DNA from: Cyathus striatus
Taxonomy: Eukaryota > Basidiomycota > Agaricomycetes > Agaricales > Nidulariaceae
Reading direction: 5' to 3'
Assembly (NCBI GenBank): GCA_025738555.1
Contig: JAOVFP010000021.1
Span: 1,054,001-1,118,000 of the forward strand
DNA length: 64,000 nt
Both the position numbers and the translations under genes were made by a program. A model generated the notes under the pieces. The model worked only from the letters and a program-made list of their open reading frames with translations. It was not told the origin of the DNA and made no database searches. Of the stretch, positions 10,892 to 23,200 are shown in pieces; the stretch's first letter is position 1; each line of letters begins with the position of its first letter.

Positions 10892-13512
10892 ATGATGTCT
10901 CACCTCTGCAGTCAGAACACACTCCTTCAAACAAACTGTGATGCTTATCTCGGTTCAGTCATTGTACAGGCATTTTTAAGTGGCTTATCACTATATTTCA
11001 TATTGTGACTATGGTGATCTGATGCATTTTCACTATCCTTAGGTTTCCACACATTCATTGTATATCGTACAGTTCACGCTGCAGGTGACATTGAAGAATG
11101 TACTACTCGTAGATGTGTATGAACTTACAATGTGCCACTTTCAGTTCGAAATGGCCCGAGACACATATTCCTTATGATTGTCTTGATATTTTTATATGTT
11201 TTAAACATGATCAATTTCGCAGCTTCATGGGTAACAGCAAGATCTATTATAATCACCTCCAATGAGGCAAAAATGCTACTCCACATGACATTTGTTGAGG
11301 GTCTTACAGGTATGGCAGTAATATTGATTGCGGACACATTGCTGGTATGTCCAGACACACGATTCTTAATGTTGTACCATATGATCGGATATGCTAGATC
11401 TGGAGATGTTATATTCTGTGGTTCAATAACAAATGGTTATTGGCATTATTTGCAGTTCCACTCTTAGGAGCTCTTTACGCTCCCCCCCCCCTTTCACGTG
11501 AATTTCACATGAATTTCACATGAATGGGTGAATTTCAGGTGAACTTTTTGCATTATTTTTGTTGAATTTCAGTGAGAACACTGCTAATAATTTCATGTGA
11601 ATTTTGTATGAATTTCACCGGAACTTCACTAAGTGACATGAATTTCATGTGAAGATGAAGTGAAAATTCACATGAATTTTTCACCTGATATTCATGTCAC
11701 TCAGTGAAGTTCATGTGAAATTCATGTGATACTCATGTGAAGCTTATACAAGAGTAGAGAGTAATACTGCATGTTGAGTGTGACACCCAGGGCTGAGTGT
11801 GACACCCAGGGCTAAGTGTGACACCCAGGGCTGAGTGTGACACCCAGGGCTGAGTGTGACACCCAGGGCTGAGTGTGACACCTAGGGCTAAGTATGACAC
11901 TCAGGGCTAAGTGTAACACCAAAGGCTGAGTGTGACACCTAGAGCTGAGTGTGACACCTAGGGCTGAGTGCAGTCATCAAACTTGTCACACATGTGTGAA
12001 AGTGTGACATTGGAAAATGTTGGAAAAAGCGTGACATGTGTGACATGCGTGGGAAAAATGTGACATATTTGGAAAAGTGTCACATACCATAATCATCACA
12101 TTTGCCACACTTTCCGACTTTTCCCACGCTTGTCACGCACGTCACACTTTTTCCCACGTTCGTCACACATGTCACGCTTTTTCCCCCAACATTTTCCAAT
12201 ATGTCACATTTTTTCCCACGCATGTCACACATGTCACGCTTTTTCCAACATTTTCCAATATGTCACACTTTCACACATGTGTGACAAGTTTGATGACTGC
12301 ACTCAGCCCTAGGTGTCACACTCAGCTCTAGGTGTCACACTCAGCTCTCAGTGTCACTCTCAGCCCTGGGTGTCACTCTCAGCCCTAGGTGTCACTCTCA
12401 GCCCTCAGTGTCACACTCAGCCCTTGGTGTCACACTCAGCTCTCAGTGTCACACTTAGCCCTCAGTGTCACACTCAGCTCTCAGTGTCACACTTAGCCCT
12501 CGGTGTCACACTCAGCCCTTGGTGTCACACTTAGCCCTGGGTGTCACACTTAGCCCTGGGTGTCACACTCAGCTCTAGGTGTCACACTCAGCTCTGGGTG
12601 TCACACTTAGCCCTGGGTATCACACTCAGTAGTGTAATGACCTCCAATTTTTAATATGAATTTCACTGTATTTTCACCTAAATTTCACCTAAAATACATG
12701 AAAGTTCATGAACCTATGCTTTTTGGAAAATATTTAAAATCACATGAAGTTCATGTAATTTCATGTGAATTTCATGTGAATTTATATTAAATAGGTGATT
12801 TTCATGTGATTTTCACGTGAATTTCATGTGAATATGTGAATTTTAGGTGAATTTCATGTGAATTCATGGTGAAGGGGGGGGGGAGTGTAAAGTACTGACT
12901 CTTAGGAGAAGTTGGTAAGTAAGTGGTTGGATTACAAGGCAACTATGATGCTAATGTTGATACTACTAATGTACCACTAGTCTTGATTCCAGTGCAACTT
13001 ATACTTACTAGTCATGACAGAAACCCCTCATCCACCCTTGCAATGTGTTTCTTTTCCATATCATTGGGTATTACGGTTATTGCAATATTGATGATTATCT
13101 ACTGCATTTTAGCTGTATTGAGAGAAGTGCTGGAAACCTCCAGGAAATATTGATACATTATCAAAATTCTCATCGAGTCGGGGATCATATATTCGATTTC
13201 ACTGCTCATCACAGTTATTGTTGAATCACTTCCAAGTGTGAGCTCATCAGCAATAGAAGCAAGTTTCTATGCAGGCACTATTCTAATTCCGGTTGCAGTG
13301 AGTGTGTTTCAACATTCATTCCAATATCACCTACTTCTGTTTAATTGACTCCAACATAGGGAATTGCACCCACATTGATATCTGAGCATGTTATTGCCAG
13401 TACGGAGAGTTATGAAGGCAGATGTGCTCAGATGACCTCCCTGAGGTTTAGACACTCAACCCTAATAGATGGTACCCATCAAGAGACTAATATTAATGCC
13501 AACCCTTCTTGA
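10892..13512 (+). pseudogene. Membrane-protein family member 1 (broken by a 1.4-kb palindromic insertion and a stop)
   Basis: Exon 1 begins MMSHLCSQNTLLQTNCDAYL and carries the family signature GSVIVQAFLSG. Exon 2 (about 11,043-11,085) encodes FHTFIVYRTVHAAG. Exon 3 (about 11,139-11,343) has two helices and ends ADTLL. Exon 4 resumes after an intron with WRCYILWFNNKW and is cut at PLLGG by an inserted element (11,471-12,897). The remaining coding sequence restarts at 12,900. Exon 5 has a TGA (about 13,150) where the intact members have GGA in RYGYII. The last exon (about 13,359-13,512) keeps GIAPTLIS and the basic tail. Intact relatives are predicted seven-helix proteins of about 285-300 residues. 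It is the paralogue of the gene at 47,774. Confidence 0.85.
11460..12908. mobile_element. Nested palindromic (foldback) element built of three minisatellites
   Basis: The insertion is flanked by ACTCTTAGGAG on both sides (11,460-11,470 and 12,898-12,908), the coding sequence it interrupts. Its ends are imperfect inverted repeats (left CTCTTTACGCTCCCCCC, right inverted ACTTTACACTCCCCCC). Inside, layers are arranged symmetrically. The outer layer is variations on GTGAATTTCACATGAA (about 11,490-11,745 and 12,640-12,875). The middle is GAGTGTGACACCCAGGGCT (about 11,770-11,970) answered by its reverse complement (about 12,298-12,630). The inner arms contain GTGTGACA and GTGGGAAA words (about 11,968-12,080 and 12,100-12,295). 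The whole 1.4 kb can fold on itself. It has no gene; repetitive reading frames inside are translations of the minisatellites. Confidence 0.85.
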
Positions 13513-13519
13513 GTAGGTT

Positions 13520-13903
13520 GATCTCAGGCTTGTAATTAATCTGAATCTATAACTTCATGATACCACAGAGAGCTCATACATTTAAAGTAGTGCATAAGCT
13601 TTTTCACACTAGAATGTAATAGAGTGGGATAAGTAATTTGCAAATTCCCCGAAAATTCCTTTCTTTGTTTTTCATGCTTCAGTTGACTAGAACTTGAAGT
13701 ACATTTTGGCCGCCTGATCCTGACTTCTCATGCATATTATCAAGCGCACATCTGTAAAAACTTTTTACACGCGCCATGAACACCACAGGAGAGGCAGGCT
13801 GCACCTCTCTGTTATCCTCTCCTTAACTCTCAGTAGCCAATGAATTAATTCGAATGCGACAACCAAGAAACTGCATGGCTGTCTCTCCCACAAACCATCT
13901 ATG
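13520..13903. other. Part of segmental duplication, matches 49,030-49,380
   Basis: This region aligns with the downstream flank of the membrane gene at 47,774, for example GGCTGCACCTCTC at about 13,799 and 49,250. Similarity ends abruptly at 13,904, where the 15-kb transposon enters, and resumes at 29,090. No gene is recognised. Confidence 0.6.
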
Positions 13904-13999
13904 GTTCGCTCTGGGCCTACAGAATTTGATGTTGCCCCATAATTTGACGTTGCCAGTGAATATCTTGCAGCAACGCCAACCCTCACATGGCAACATCAA

Positions 14000-16600
14000 G
14001 CAACATCACGGAAGCGTGAGGGGTGGCTGTGGTCGAAGTCGATGTGATAATGCCATGTATAGGTGAAATAGACTTGCGAATGAAAAGAAAGAAGAAAAAC
14101 AGGAGAAATATATATATACTGAGATAAAAACTACATATATGGAAGGGAACTTGAAATGAATATAGAAGGGTGTCCAAAATCCATAGAATATACTTTGTTG
14201 ATAACATGAGAAGAGAAAAGTATGAGGGGAGAATAACTGAACAGAAATAGATTGCACAAAAAGAGTAACCAAATATTGTCGCCAGTGACTGAATCGCCAG
14301 GACTTAATCTTGGTCTATGTGTCAAAACAACAATAATGAGGCAGTGGTGGTGGCAGAAGGGAGGTGCTGGTGGGACTGTGGTACCAGTGGTGGGTGAGAT
14401 GATGTTGGGGGGACAGAAGTGAGGGATGTGGTAGCTGGGGCCAGGGAGAGAAGCTAGGGGAGGGGGAAGATGGAGGACAGATGACAGAGAGGTTGACATG
14501 GCCATCTACCAGATGACCTGCATGAACTTGAGGAATGGGACATAGAGGTTGGGAGACATTGAGGTAGGGAGCAGGTGCTTGCGCTTGTGGGGACCAAATG
14601 ATGGACATTGAGGATAGAATGTGCCATCTACTCTATGTAGACAGCAGTGGGACATTGAGGTAAGGATCGAGGATTGGGGGAGTAGGAAGAGTCATGGATG
14701 AGATGACATTATGAAGGGTTGATGTAGTCATCTACACTGTGAGACGATATTTGGAGGTGGATCATTGTGAGGAGGGAGAGGCCCTATATGGCGTAGAACA
14801 ACTGTGTGGGGTATGAGGGGGCGAGACGACTACCCTGTGAGGTGGACTTGGAGTGGAGGAGCATTGTCGTCATTGGTCATTGATTAGTCGTGGGGGGGTG
14901 GGGGGGTGTTGTCACCGATTTGGAGCATAGGTGGGGTAGTGGTGGGAATCTGTTCAAAATAAGCTTTCAAAAGCTTCTCGAGTCCCCCCATCATCCTACT
15001 TCTTAACTGAACTATATCAAACGTTCAAAGATCTAAAACTTAAACATGGCAATAGAATCAACATTCATCAGCTATAAGGAGCAGGCTGATTTTTATAATG
15101 TGCATACCTTTCTCTTCACTTTTGTGTTTTCTAAACAACAAGATTGCATTAGGCTGGGGAGCGAGTTATGGTGTGCTGGGGCAGACTGGGGGCATGCTGA
15201 AGAGCGGCTAGGCTGATGAGCATTCATCATCAGGAAGAGGACAATGATGAGAGGAGGGAAAGGGGGCTTGAGATCACCAAAGTTGAAGTAAATCTCTTGT
15301 CAATGTAAACCAATTAACACTGACCTGACCTTATAATAGACAGTACACTTCTTTGTGTGCACAGGAAGGATGCCGAAAAGTTGCCGTGTAGTAGGTTGGT
15401 ATGATATACGTTGCTGGTGAGTTTTTGTATTTGTTATGTTTTTTCTACCTAACATATCTTTAGTGCTTGCAGCAATTGAATGAAATATAAAGTACATAAA
15501 TATGTAGTTTAAAAGTTGTAAAATAGTGGTCCTTAATCAATATCTTGGAAAAAACTGGAATGAGAAAGAGATGAACAGATTGGCCTAGAACATCGGGCAA
15601 TGTAAAGAATGGAACGTTCCCCACAAAAAGCCCCCTCCTATGGCATACCTCGCTCCTTCAAAATAGTAATTGCCTAGCTAATACGAACCTATGGCATGTC
15701 CTTCGTGTGAATTGTGTCTGCCTATGTGCTATGCAGACACAAGCACACAAGTGTGAAGCCTAACCTGGGGTTCGTCTAACTTCGTTTTCGTCTTTGTCTC
15801 TACAACGCTTAATTCACCAAGGCAGTTCGGTATCGGTCTGCATGAGGGTAAGGATGCTTGGCCTGTGTGGGAGGTGCAGGAGAGTCCTCCTGCTTGATGC
15901 CAGTGTCTCTCTTGTTCAGTGCTTCAATATTGGTGCACTCTTCATTATCATGACGCTGTACAGATATTGAGTTATATTAGTTGCAATTAACAATAAACAT
16001 AACTAAATGAATTCATACATTCATTCATTGCAGTCACCCCCAAATTACTTCAAGGCAGGAGGAAGATAGTTGGTGATGAACTCTGAATCCTCACCAGGCA
16101 AGGACAATCTCGATGGTGTTCCAACCTAAGGAGCAGACAAGTTTGCTGATGCCAATGGCAAACTGGCTCCAATGTACTCCATTGCATTCTAGTCTTACTT
16201 CAAGACTTGAAGTGGCTGATCATTCAGTTCCCACTCGATCATTGCTCTAGCCCTCCATAGTGGAGCTGGCTATGTGCAGACCTAGCACTGTGTTTGGAAC
16301 GCTCTGGTTTAGTTGGAGTGACTATTGATCTTGTTTGCAAGCTATGAGGATTAGAGCGCTGGAATGGCAATATTAATAATGGACTGTTCTCCACAGAAGC
16401 AATTCACGCTATGAAAGGAACACAGCCCCAGTATGAATATCAACACTGGCACTGGATTGAAGATTTTCTTAGGTCTAGCACCTGACCAGCAGTAATAGTC
16501 ATATATAAGCCAATCACCAATATCCACTACAAATGATAACTCACACAGACAGGACTGGCACAGCCAATGTACTGAGAGAACAAAGAGGAATCAATGAGCC
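14000..16600. other. Left non-coding part of the 15-kb transposon
   Basis: No convincing gene. The 14,290-14,960 stretch is purine-rich on the plus strand, with recurring GGGACATTGAGG-like words. A segment of about 65 bp (15,535-15,600, containing GAATGAGAAAGAGAT) recurs at 16,622-16,690 in the same orientation. Confidence 0.45.
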
Positions 16601-16679
16601 AATTTGTAATATAGTGATCTTTGATGAATATCTTGGAAGAGACCAGAATGAGAAAGAGATAACCGGATTGGCCTACAAT

Positions 16680-16950
16680 GTTGGGCAGCATCAGGCAATG
16701 CCAGCAACGTCAGGAAATGCCAGCAATGTCACAGGCAATGCCAGCAATATCCATGGGCAACACCAGGCAATGTCATGGCAATGCCAGGCAATGCAAGCAA
16801 CGTCAGACAATACCAGTTCTCAGATGTTCGCAATGCCAGGCAATGTCAATTCACAGAATAGCAATGCCAGGCAACATCAATCCTCAGAGGGGCAATGTCA
16901 AGCAACATCACATGCAAAATTGATGGGCAACATCAGCAATGTCACTTGCA
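16680..16950. repeat. GGCAATGCCAGCAAYGTCA minisatellite
   Basis: Degenerate tandem copies of GGCAATGCCAGCAA(C/T)GTCA fill this stretch. The same words (GGCAATGCCAG, GGCAACATCA) reappear at 28,915-29,075 beside the right end of the transposon. The Asn/Ser-rich reading frame across it is a by-product of the repeat. Confidence 0.75.
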
Positions 16951-16974
16951 AAACTCATAGTTATTGTACACAAC

Positions 16975-17400
16975 ACTCTGCTTTGGAGTTACTGGAGCAG
17001 GTATACAGAAGTAAATGAACAACTATGAAGGTGTTGGTGGCATCAGTAATGAGCCTTCCAAGCAGTTGAGAATGAGCTAGGGCGTCTGCTTTAGAATTAC
17101 CAAAGCAGTTGACGAGGTGGTGGGATGAGGGAAGAAGAAATTCGGCTTTAGAAGTACCAAAGCAGTGAGGTGATGGTCATGGTGGTGTAAAAAGGAATGA
17201 CTATGAAGGGTCAGTAGTGTTGGTAATGAGCCTTCCAAGCAGTTCAGAACGAGCTAGTGTGTCTGCTTTAGAATTACCAAAGCAGTTGACGATGTAGTGG
17301 GATGAGGGAATAAGGAAGTCTGCTTTAGAATTACCAAAGCAGACGAGGTAGGAGTATGAGAGAAGAAGAAATTCTGCTTTAGAATTACCAAAGCAGCGAG
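16975..17400. repeat. Array of five or six short palindromes (CTGCTTT...AAAGCAG)
   Basis: Near-perfect 23-bp inverted repeats with a five-base centre occur at 17,086-17,108, 17,144-17,165, 17,263-17,285, 17,320-17,342 and 17,374-17,396, with a degenerate one near 16,977. They are separated by GATGAGGGAAGAAG-like spacers. They lie downstream of the minus-strand transposon gene. Related arrays are at 25.0-26.0 kb. Confidence 0.8.
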
Positions 17401-17449
17401 GTCATGGTCATGGTGGTGTGAAAAGTAGGAACAATATGATGATAGGCTC

Positions 17450-18280
17450 ATACTATTTGTTGTTCAATGTTTGAGCTGGAATTTAAATTCTTAGGTAATT
17501 TGTTTTACACTAGGTCAACTAGAAGAGTACTGATACTTATAGGCTCATAAGAAGTAGGCTTAATTATATTAAAATATAATGGGTAAAAGTAACATGTACA
17601 ACACTTAATCAAATGAAATGAGTAGCAGTCTAATTTAATCTATACAGTGTTTGGAATATAAAGTAATATTTTTATTGAGTACTGCATTACATATATCTAA
17701 ACTAAGTTGATTTATGTAATATACAACAATACTTGGAGTATATTTACCAAATTTTATGGTAGAATTAGATGTCGAAACATATATAATATGAGGATTATGG
17801 AGGAGGTCACTTTTTAGCAAAAACCAGGACTTGACACAGTATGTCACGGGTGTCACAATAATTCACACCTACGAGTTTGGGGGGATCAAGAGCATGTGAC
17901 AAGCCTGTGTCACTCAACGGAAATCATTAAAATCACTACTTTCTCAGTATTTCCTTTTTAAACATCACATTTCTGCCCCTATCAAGCTAATATTGGAGGA
18001 AATGTATATATGTACTGTTAAAGTATAGATGAAATTTTGTAAGAAACTACCGCAGCTAGAGAACTTAATATTTTGGTTATAAAACTGTGCCAAGATGAGA
18101 TATTTACCTGACTTTGGAGTGATCCCTATTTATCTTCCCCTCTGCTGTACATAATTTTTTCAAACTTTTCTTGAGAAGAGAATATACACAGTAGAAAATG
18201 TATGCGAAAATTCTAAGCAATACAGCAAAATGGTGAGGGAGGAGGATGAAAGCACAGGTGTGTCAAGGAGTGTCGCTGTG
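17450..18280. other. Non-coding region downstream of the transposon's minus-strand gene
   Basis: AT-rich, no recognisable gene. It probably holds the 3' end and terminator of the minus-strand gene, whose reading frame ends at about 18,281. Confidence 0.35.
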
Positions 18281-18434
18281 TCAAGGAATGTCCAAACTCT
18301 GTATGGTCCTTCTTTTGGGATGTGGCTTTGGGCATGGTTTTTCTTCCATTTGAACTGGCGCCTCCGAGTCCAATTCTGATTTTTCATACAAAGGGCCTCT
18401 CTAATAAATAGTAAGAACAATTAGTCTTTTCGAG

Positions 18435-19110
18435 TCATGCAATATTACAATAGCACACCTCAAAATCTTCTTCGAAGTCTTCAAAGTTTGGATTGTTCCA
18501 GCCTTCAGGAAGATTTCCATATAGATACCAACTATCCTGAAGGGGACCATGATCCAAACCCCATACACCACTTCCTGCTCTTCCTGCTTGAGGTGATCTT
18601 TCAAAAAGATGTCGCTCGAATGCATATAGGCACTCTTTATCAATATCAAGACCATTCATGATGCTTGGATGGCAGTTGAGCTGGTAATTCCATGATGCCT
18701 GTAACAAATCATTGCTGGAGCTAAACTCCTTTGCATATTTAGCTGCAATATAAACCATTACTGCATGTGTGTAAGGGATTTTTAATAACCATTCTGATGC
18801 CTTCTCGATCTTGTTGGCTCCAGGAATGTTGAGATAGAACCAATGAGCTATTTCAGCATGTCTAAGGGCTGTGAGATTGCCATAGTGATTGACTGTTCCT
18901 GGTACATGTCCTAATTCTTTGGTATTAAGCCTGTTATGAACATATACCACCACTGGTAAATTAAATGTGTCCTTATCAGTGTCCAGAGGATCACAATCAA
19001 GTAATGATTGGAATAGCGAGATGTGAGGTTGTAAGATAGTGCTTGTTTCATTAGTTACTTCAATATCACAGAACTCAAATATTATGTCCTCCTTGTTACA
19101 AGTTTCAAAA
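18435..19110 (-). other. C-terminal domain of the transposon protein, unknown fold
   Basis: An uninterrupted frame of over 200 residues contains HNRLNTKELGHVPGTVNHYG and GLDHGPLQDSWYLYGNLPEG. It then crosses a short intron (donor GTGTGC at about 18,462, acceptor TTAG) to an exon rich in Glu and Lys that ends at about 18,281. I cannot assign a fold. It follows directly on the reader domains and shares their strand, so I treat it as part of the same gene. Confidence 0.5.
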
Positions 19111-19129
19111 GAGCAGGTCCATTTTCCGA

Positions 19130-19741
19130 GCTATTGTCCACTCAGTACAATTTTGAATGAAATATGAAACAACTTATATGTTTAGCACATTGTCCCTTCA
19201 AATCGCCCCACAGTTCATCTACAATATTTCCCAATGTGACAATGTAATATAAAGAAGACACAGATGATTCTTGAACAATGCAATCTCGCCAGAGGCGGAC
19301 TTTCTACTGACAGTAACCTATTCTGGTGATAATTCTTGATGGATACCAATGATCCCCGATGTGAATTAAAGCCCCACAGCCTGGGCTATTTAATCACTAA
19401 GTACAATTCATGTAAGAGTAATAATTAAATTGCTCACATTAACCAACTGGAAAGTTTATTCTTCTCCCAGTTTAGTGGCTTTTGAGCTCTGGAAACAATG
19501 AATTAGTGGTACTAACTAGCCACGAAGAAAGGAGATCTTACTGGGGATATGAAAACTTGTTTAATTGTAGTAGAAGTAGAGCTGTAGGGTATAAGCATTC
19601 ATCACACTTAAAGTCCATGTTGGCCTTGAGATTCAAGGCATGACCATCTCTTTGACATGCTATACGCATCCAAGCTCTACAAAAGTTGCACTGCACTGCA
19701 CTAGACCCCTTGTCATCAATCTCCGGTCCATTACCCTTCAT
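19130..19741 (-). other. PHD-like finger followed by tudor-like segment
   Basis: The sequence VQCNFCRAWMRIACQRDG followed by FKCDECLYP has the Cys spacing of a PHD-type finger, preceded by an acidic linker. A GTAAG donor follows at about 19,540. Further on, GCGALIHIGDHWYPSRIITR then KVRLWRDC resembles a small beta-barrel reader (tudor- or chromo-like). A TAG separates the two halves of that barrel, probably from an ancestral TGG. Chromatin-reader modules suggest targeting to nucleosomes, but this is inference. Confidence 0.5.
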
Positions 19742-20182
19742 CCCACATCAACAATTAAAAGGGGAATCTGATACACTCTTGACTTCATTGGTTTCAACAT
19801 CTCCTTGCAGCAGCTCCACATCATCTTCCAGAGGAACAATGGCTTCATTGGCAGATTCAATTTCTCCATCATCCAGCTGCTCCACTTCACTTTCGAGAGG
19901 AAGAGTGGCTTTATCAGTAGATTCACCTTCATCTTTGAGTGGCTTAGCATCATTGTTTGATTTGACTTCATCAGCAGAAACAACTTCAGATTCACCTGAA
20001 TTGACTTCGGGAATTTCAATTTGACTATCATATTCTAGGGTAGCTTTCTTGATTTTGTCTGAAGCCCAGAAATGATCCTCTGGATTCACTAGAGTAAACC
20101 CTTGATGCTGGAATGAAAGGGAGGCTGCTGTAGATAAAATGTGTTTTCCATTAATCTTAATGCCAAACTGTTGTTGGATATT

Positions 20183-21300
20183 TCACTTAATAGAAGTCGA
20201 GTATTGTTGCTGAGCCCTTGTTCCACCCCGTAGCCAATAAACTACACTGGATGTTAGATAGTCTTCTGGCACCTTAATACTGGGCACAAACAAAGCTTCA
20301 TCTAGTGTTAAGTCTTGCATTTCTTTTACCAATCTGCCTTCCAGTCCATCATAGTAGTATAGCTTTGAATTAGCGATGTGGCATGTTATAAAATGTTGAT
20401 ATTTGTGACTATAGAACACATGTCCAACCATATCATAAATAACACTGTGTTCCCCTTCTAAGGATGGAAGAGGCATTAGTGTCAACAGAAAGTGCCATTC
20501 TTTTGGAGGCTCTGCTGTTAGACAGCTGTTGTCAATGTTAAATATTAAAATGACTGGAATTGACATCCAAATGTCATATTTGAAGATTTTTCCGTCACAG
20601 AGGGTCTCCTCTTCATGCATTCTAAAGCAGTTGAATGGTCCTTTCTCATCGAATTGAATATGAGATTGTAGCCACAGAGTAACCTTGCCATTGTAGCTCT
20701 TGAAGTCATCAAGAGAAAGATCATTGTACATGCACCTCAATGGTGTTTTGGGGACGTGCATGTGTATTCCATCTGTAGATCAACATTCTCCAACAGTAAT
20801 TTCTAGCTGTTCAAAATACAAATGCGCTAGATAACTTTCATCACTACTTTCATTCTGGATAATAGCGTAAAACCAAGACTGCAAATTATTTATTAGTGAA
20901 TACAGAGAAGAAAATAAATAGAGATAATACATACCCACAGTGTGTTACATTTATCTTCAGTAGTGTCTCCAAGCTTATGAATTGTCAAAGATTTCCTGAA
21001 AGCATCCCGAGATGCATTCAGAATCTCTATAATGCCTTTAGCCTTAGATGTCTTCTGAGCTTGCTCCCACTGCTTGAACAATTTCAGAAATTCTGAAAAT
21101 GTTGAATCACCAAGAACTTTTCCAGACATATTCTTGAAGTTCTTAGAATTACACTGAAGTGCTTCAAAAAGGAGTTGTAATGACAAGTCAAGCCAGCAGG
21201 AATTACGATACCACCCAAAACAGGGCAGTCCAGGGGGCTTCTTTTTATAGGATTTATGAATGGATGTCTTATTTGAACTAGGGAGCACTTTCACTGATTT
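20183..21300 (-). other. Ubiquitin/SUMO-hydrolase-like (USP/C98-type) protease domain of the transposon protein
   Basis: The first part contains WYRNSCWLDLSLQLLFEAL (about 21,215-21,160), resembling the Cys box of ubiquitin-specific proteases with Cys in NSCWLD as nucleophile. About 900 bp further along, the minus strand has YDMVGHVFYSHKYQHFIT, which resembles the His box, followed by KLYYYDGLEG, a typical position for the Asp/Asn. Box order and spacing fit a papain-like fold of the USP or USPL1 (C98) type. A gap with a likely intron lies at about 20,760-20,940. Its role in the transposon is unknown; desumoylation or deubiquitination of a host silencing factor is only an idea. Confidence 0.6.
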
Positions 21301-21801
21301 TAGAGGAACTTCAAGCACCAGAACCATATCAGGTGGTCGTCCATCATTTACATACACATAATTTTCCATTGTCTTTTTTGCTTTTGTTTTCTTTTTGGGT
21401 GGCAGTATAGGCTCAGCTATAGAGTCCGTATTATCTTCATCATCCACATTGGATTTCCTTTTCTTTTTGGGGAGCTGTATAGGCTCAGATGTAGAGTCTG
21501 TATTATCTTCATCATCCTCATTGGCTTTCCTTTTCTTTTTGGGCAAGGGTGCATCCATGTTATCAGATGGTCCAGCTTTCCTTTTCTTTTTGGGAAAGGG
21601 TGCATCCATGTCATCAGGTGATCCAGTTGTCTTTTTAGCTTTCCTTTTCCTTTCGGGTGGGGGTAAAAGCTCTCCTGGAGTGTCAGGAGGGTGTCTGTCA
21701 CTCTTCTCATTCTTGTTTTGAAAGTTATGGGACTTGCATCTCTTACCCTTCCAATGATTAGCCCAGCCGTAGTGTATTATAGCACCATCTAAAAATTACA
21801 A

Positions 21802-23200
21802 TTAGCTAAAAGTGATATTTAAATTAAAGTATGTACACCTACTGGCAGTCACTTTAAAAAGTGTGTTGTAACTTTCTGCTACAGCATGAAGTGAATATAG
21901 TCCATTCTTGAAGAGGTAGTCACATCCTTTAGTGCAGTAGATCTTCCAATGTTGGGCTTCCACAGCATTTTTTGTTTCAGGCATTGAGTCCCAAATAGCA
22001 GGTTCCATAGTCCTCTTCGAAACAAATAGCATCAACGCTGTGGATTCATGTAGGTACCAATTAAGCCATGGCCTTGCTAAAGGAAAGTCATACACTGCCA
22101 CAGTTCAACAGAGCCATCATTTTCTTTTTGAACTCTGGAACCCTTTCTAGCGAAACAACTCCATGAATGTGGGAAATTCGAGTAATATTGGCCCGAAAGT
22201 GTTCTCTGCAGCCTTTAAGCTACTTCTGACAGCTCTTCTAATGTACATGCATCATCATTGGCCTTCCTAACATCAACAAAAGCCTCTATAAACCCATTCC
22301 TTTCTGCTTCACTGAAGTCCATGACCTAGAACAATGGGTTCAATAACTATATAGATCTTTATTTGAATAAAACTTACCCCAGCGAAGCAGTCATCTGGAA
22401 GATCTACATCCTGAAGTCCTGCTTCCTGATACATGCTATTGAAAAGTGCCTTAAAATGATTTGCATAATGTTTTGAAGTTCCTCCTTCACTATATGAGAA
22501 CATCACTGGAAGCCAACTTGACAGAAGTACGGAGTAAACAGAGGAGATGATCAGAATAGAATTACTGTTCTTCCACCATCCATGGGTTGTGTTACTAACA
22601 AGACCGTTAATAGGACTATCAGCACACATTTCGAGAAGCATTTGAGATGCCATAAAGTTGGACTGAAAAGAAATAACTAATTCGGTTTTAATCCAGGCTT
22701 CCATGACAAAATCAGGATATGTCTTCATGAATTTTCTGTAAGATTGATAATCAAACCCAGCACATGGGTTAAGACCTTCAGCCTTAATAATCTTATTCCA
22801 GTCATATGATATCCTGTCCTTGTTTGCATAAACAGGGGCTATCTCTACAGCCAGAATCCCAGGTTTTCCACTAACACTCTTTGTGCCTGAGTGAAGCTGT
22901 GCAGGTTTCGCTGCAGGATGATTTTTAACAGTACTTACAAATTGCTTATATTGATGTGGTAACAGGTGTATCTCCTGCCCAGGCTTCTTATGACAATGGT
23001 ACCCTTTGTTCTTGAAATGAACACCTCCAGCCCAGGTGTATTGCAATGGCTGAACCCCACAGTCAACATGGTACAACTGCACACTCCATATAAGATTTTG
23101 GCACCCTTTTTAACATGAGTAAGTCCTTGTAGGACAATCTTACATCCTGAGTTAATGCAGACCATAACACCTTGACATTTATGGTCTGTAACCTTGCCTT
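21802..23200 (-). other. Transposase region with WRKY-GCM1-like zinc finger
   Basis: The upstream part has CQGVMVCINSGC and then YHVDCGVQ and GYHCHKKP, spaced Cys and His residues like the WRKY-GCM1 fingers that accompany MULE transposases. The core reads GLVSNTTHGWW, then SSWLPVMFSYSEGGTSKHYA, then VMDFSEAERNGFIEAFV. The second block's Asp (MDF) fits a DDE catalytic residue. The first position is Asn (VSN) where I would expect Asp, so the copy may be inactive; this rests on memory of the family, not an alignment. The frame shifts by one base near 22,206 (after ELSEVA) into GCREHFRANITRI and shifts again near 22,100 into VYDFPLARPW. Confidence 0.65.

Noticed and set aside
12077..12534. Apparent reading frames rich in His/Thr/Phe and Ser/Val/Leu within the 11.5-12.9 kb element
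   Set aside because: They are translations of 19-bp and related tandem repeats and exist in several frames; no real protein.
16533..17018. 161-codon Asn/Gln/Ser-rich frame
   Set aside because: Created by the GGCAATGCCAGCAA minisatellite; no domain and no conserved ends.
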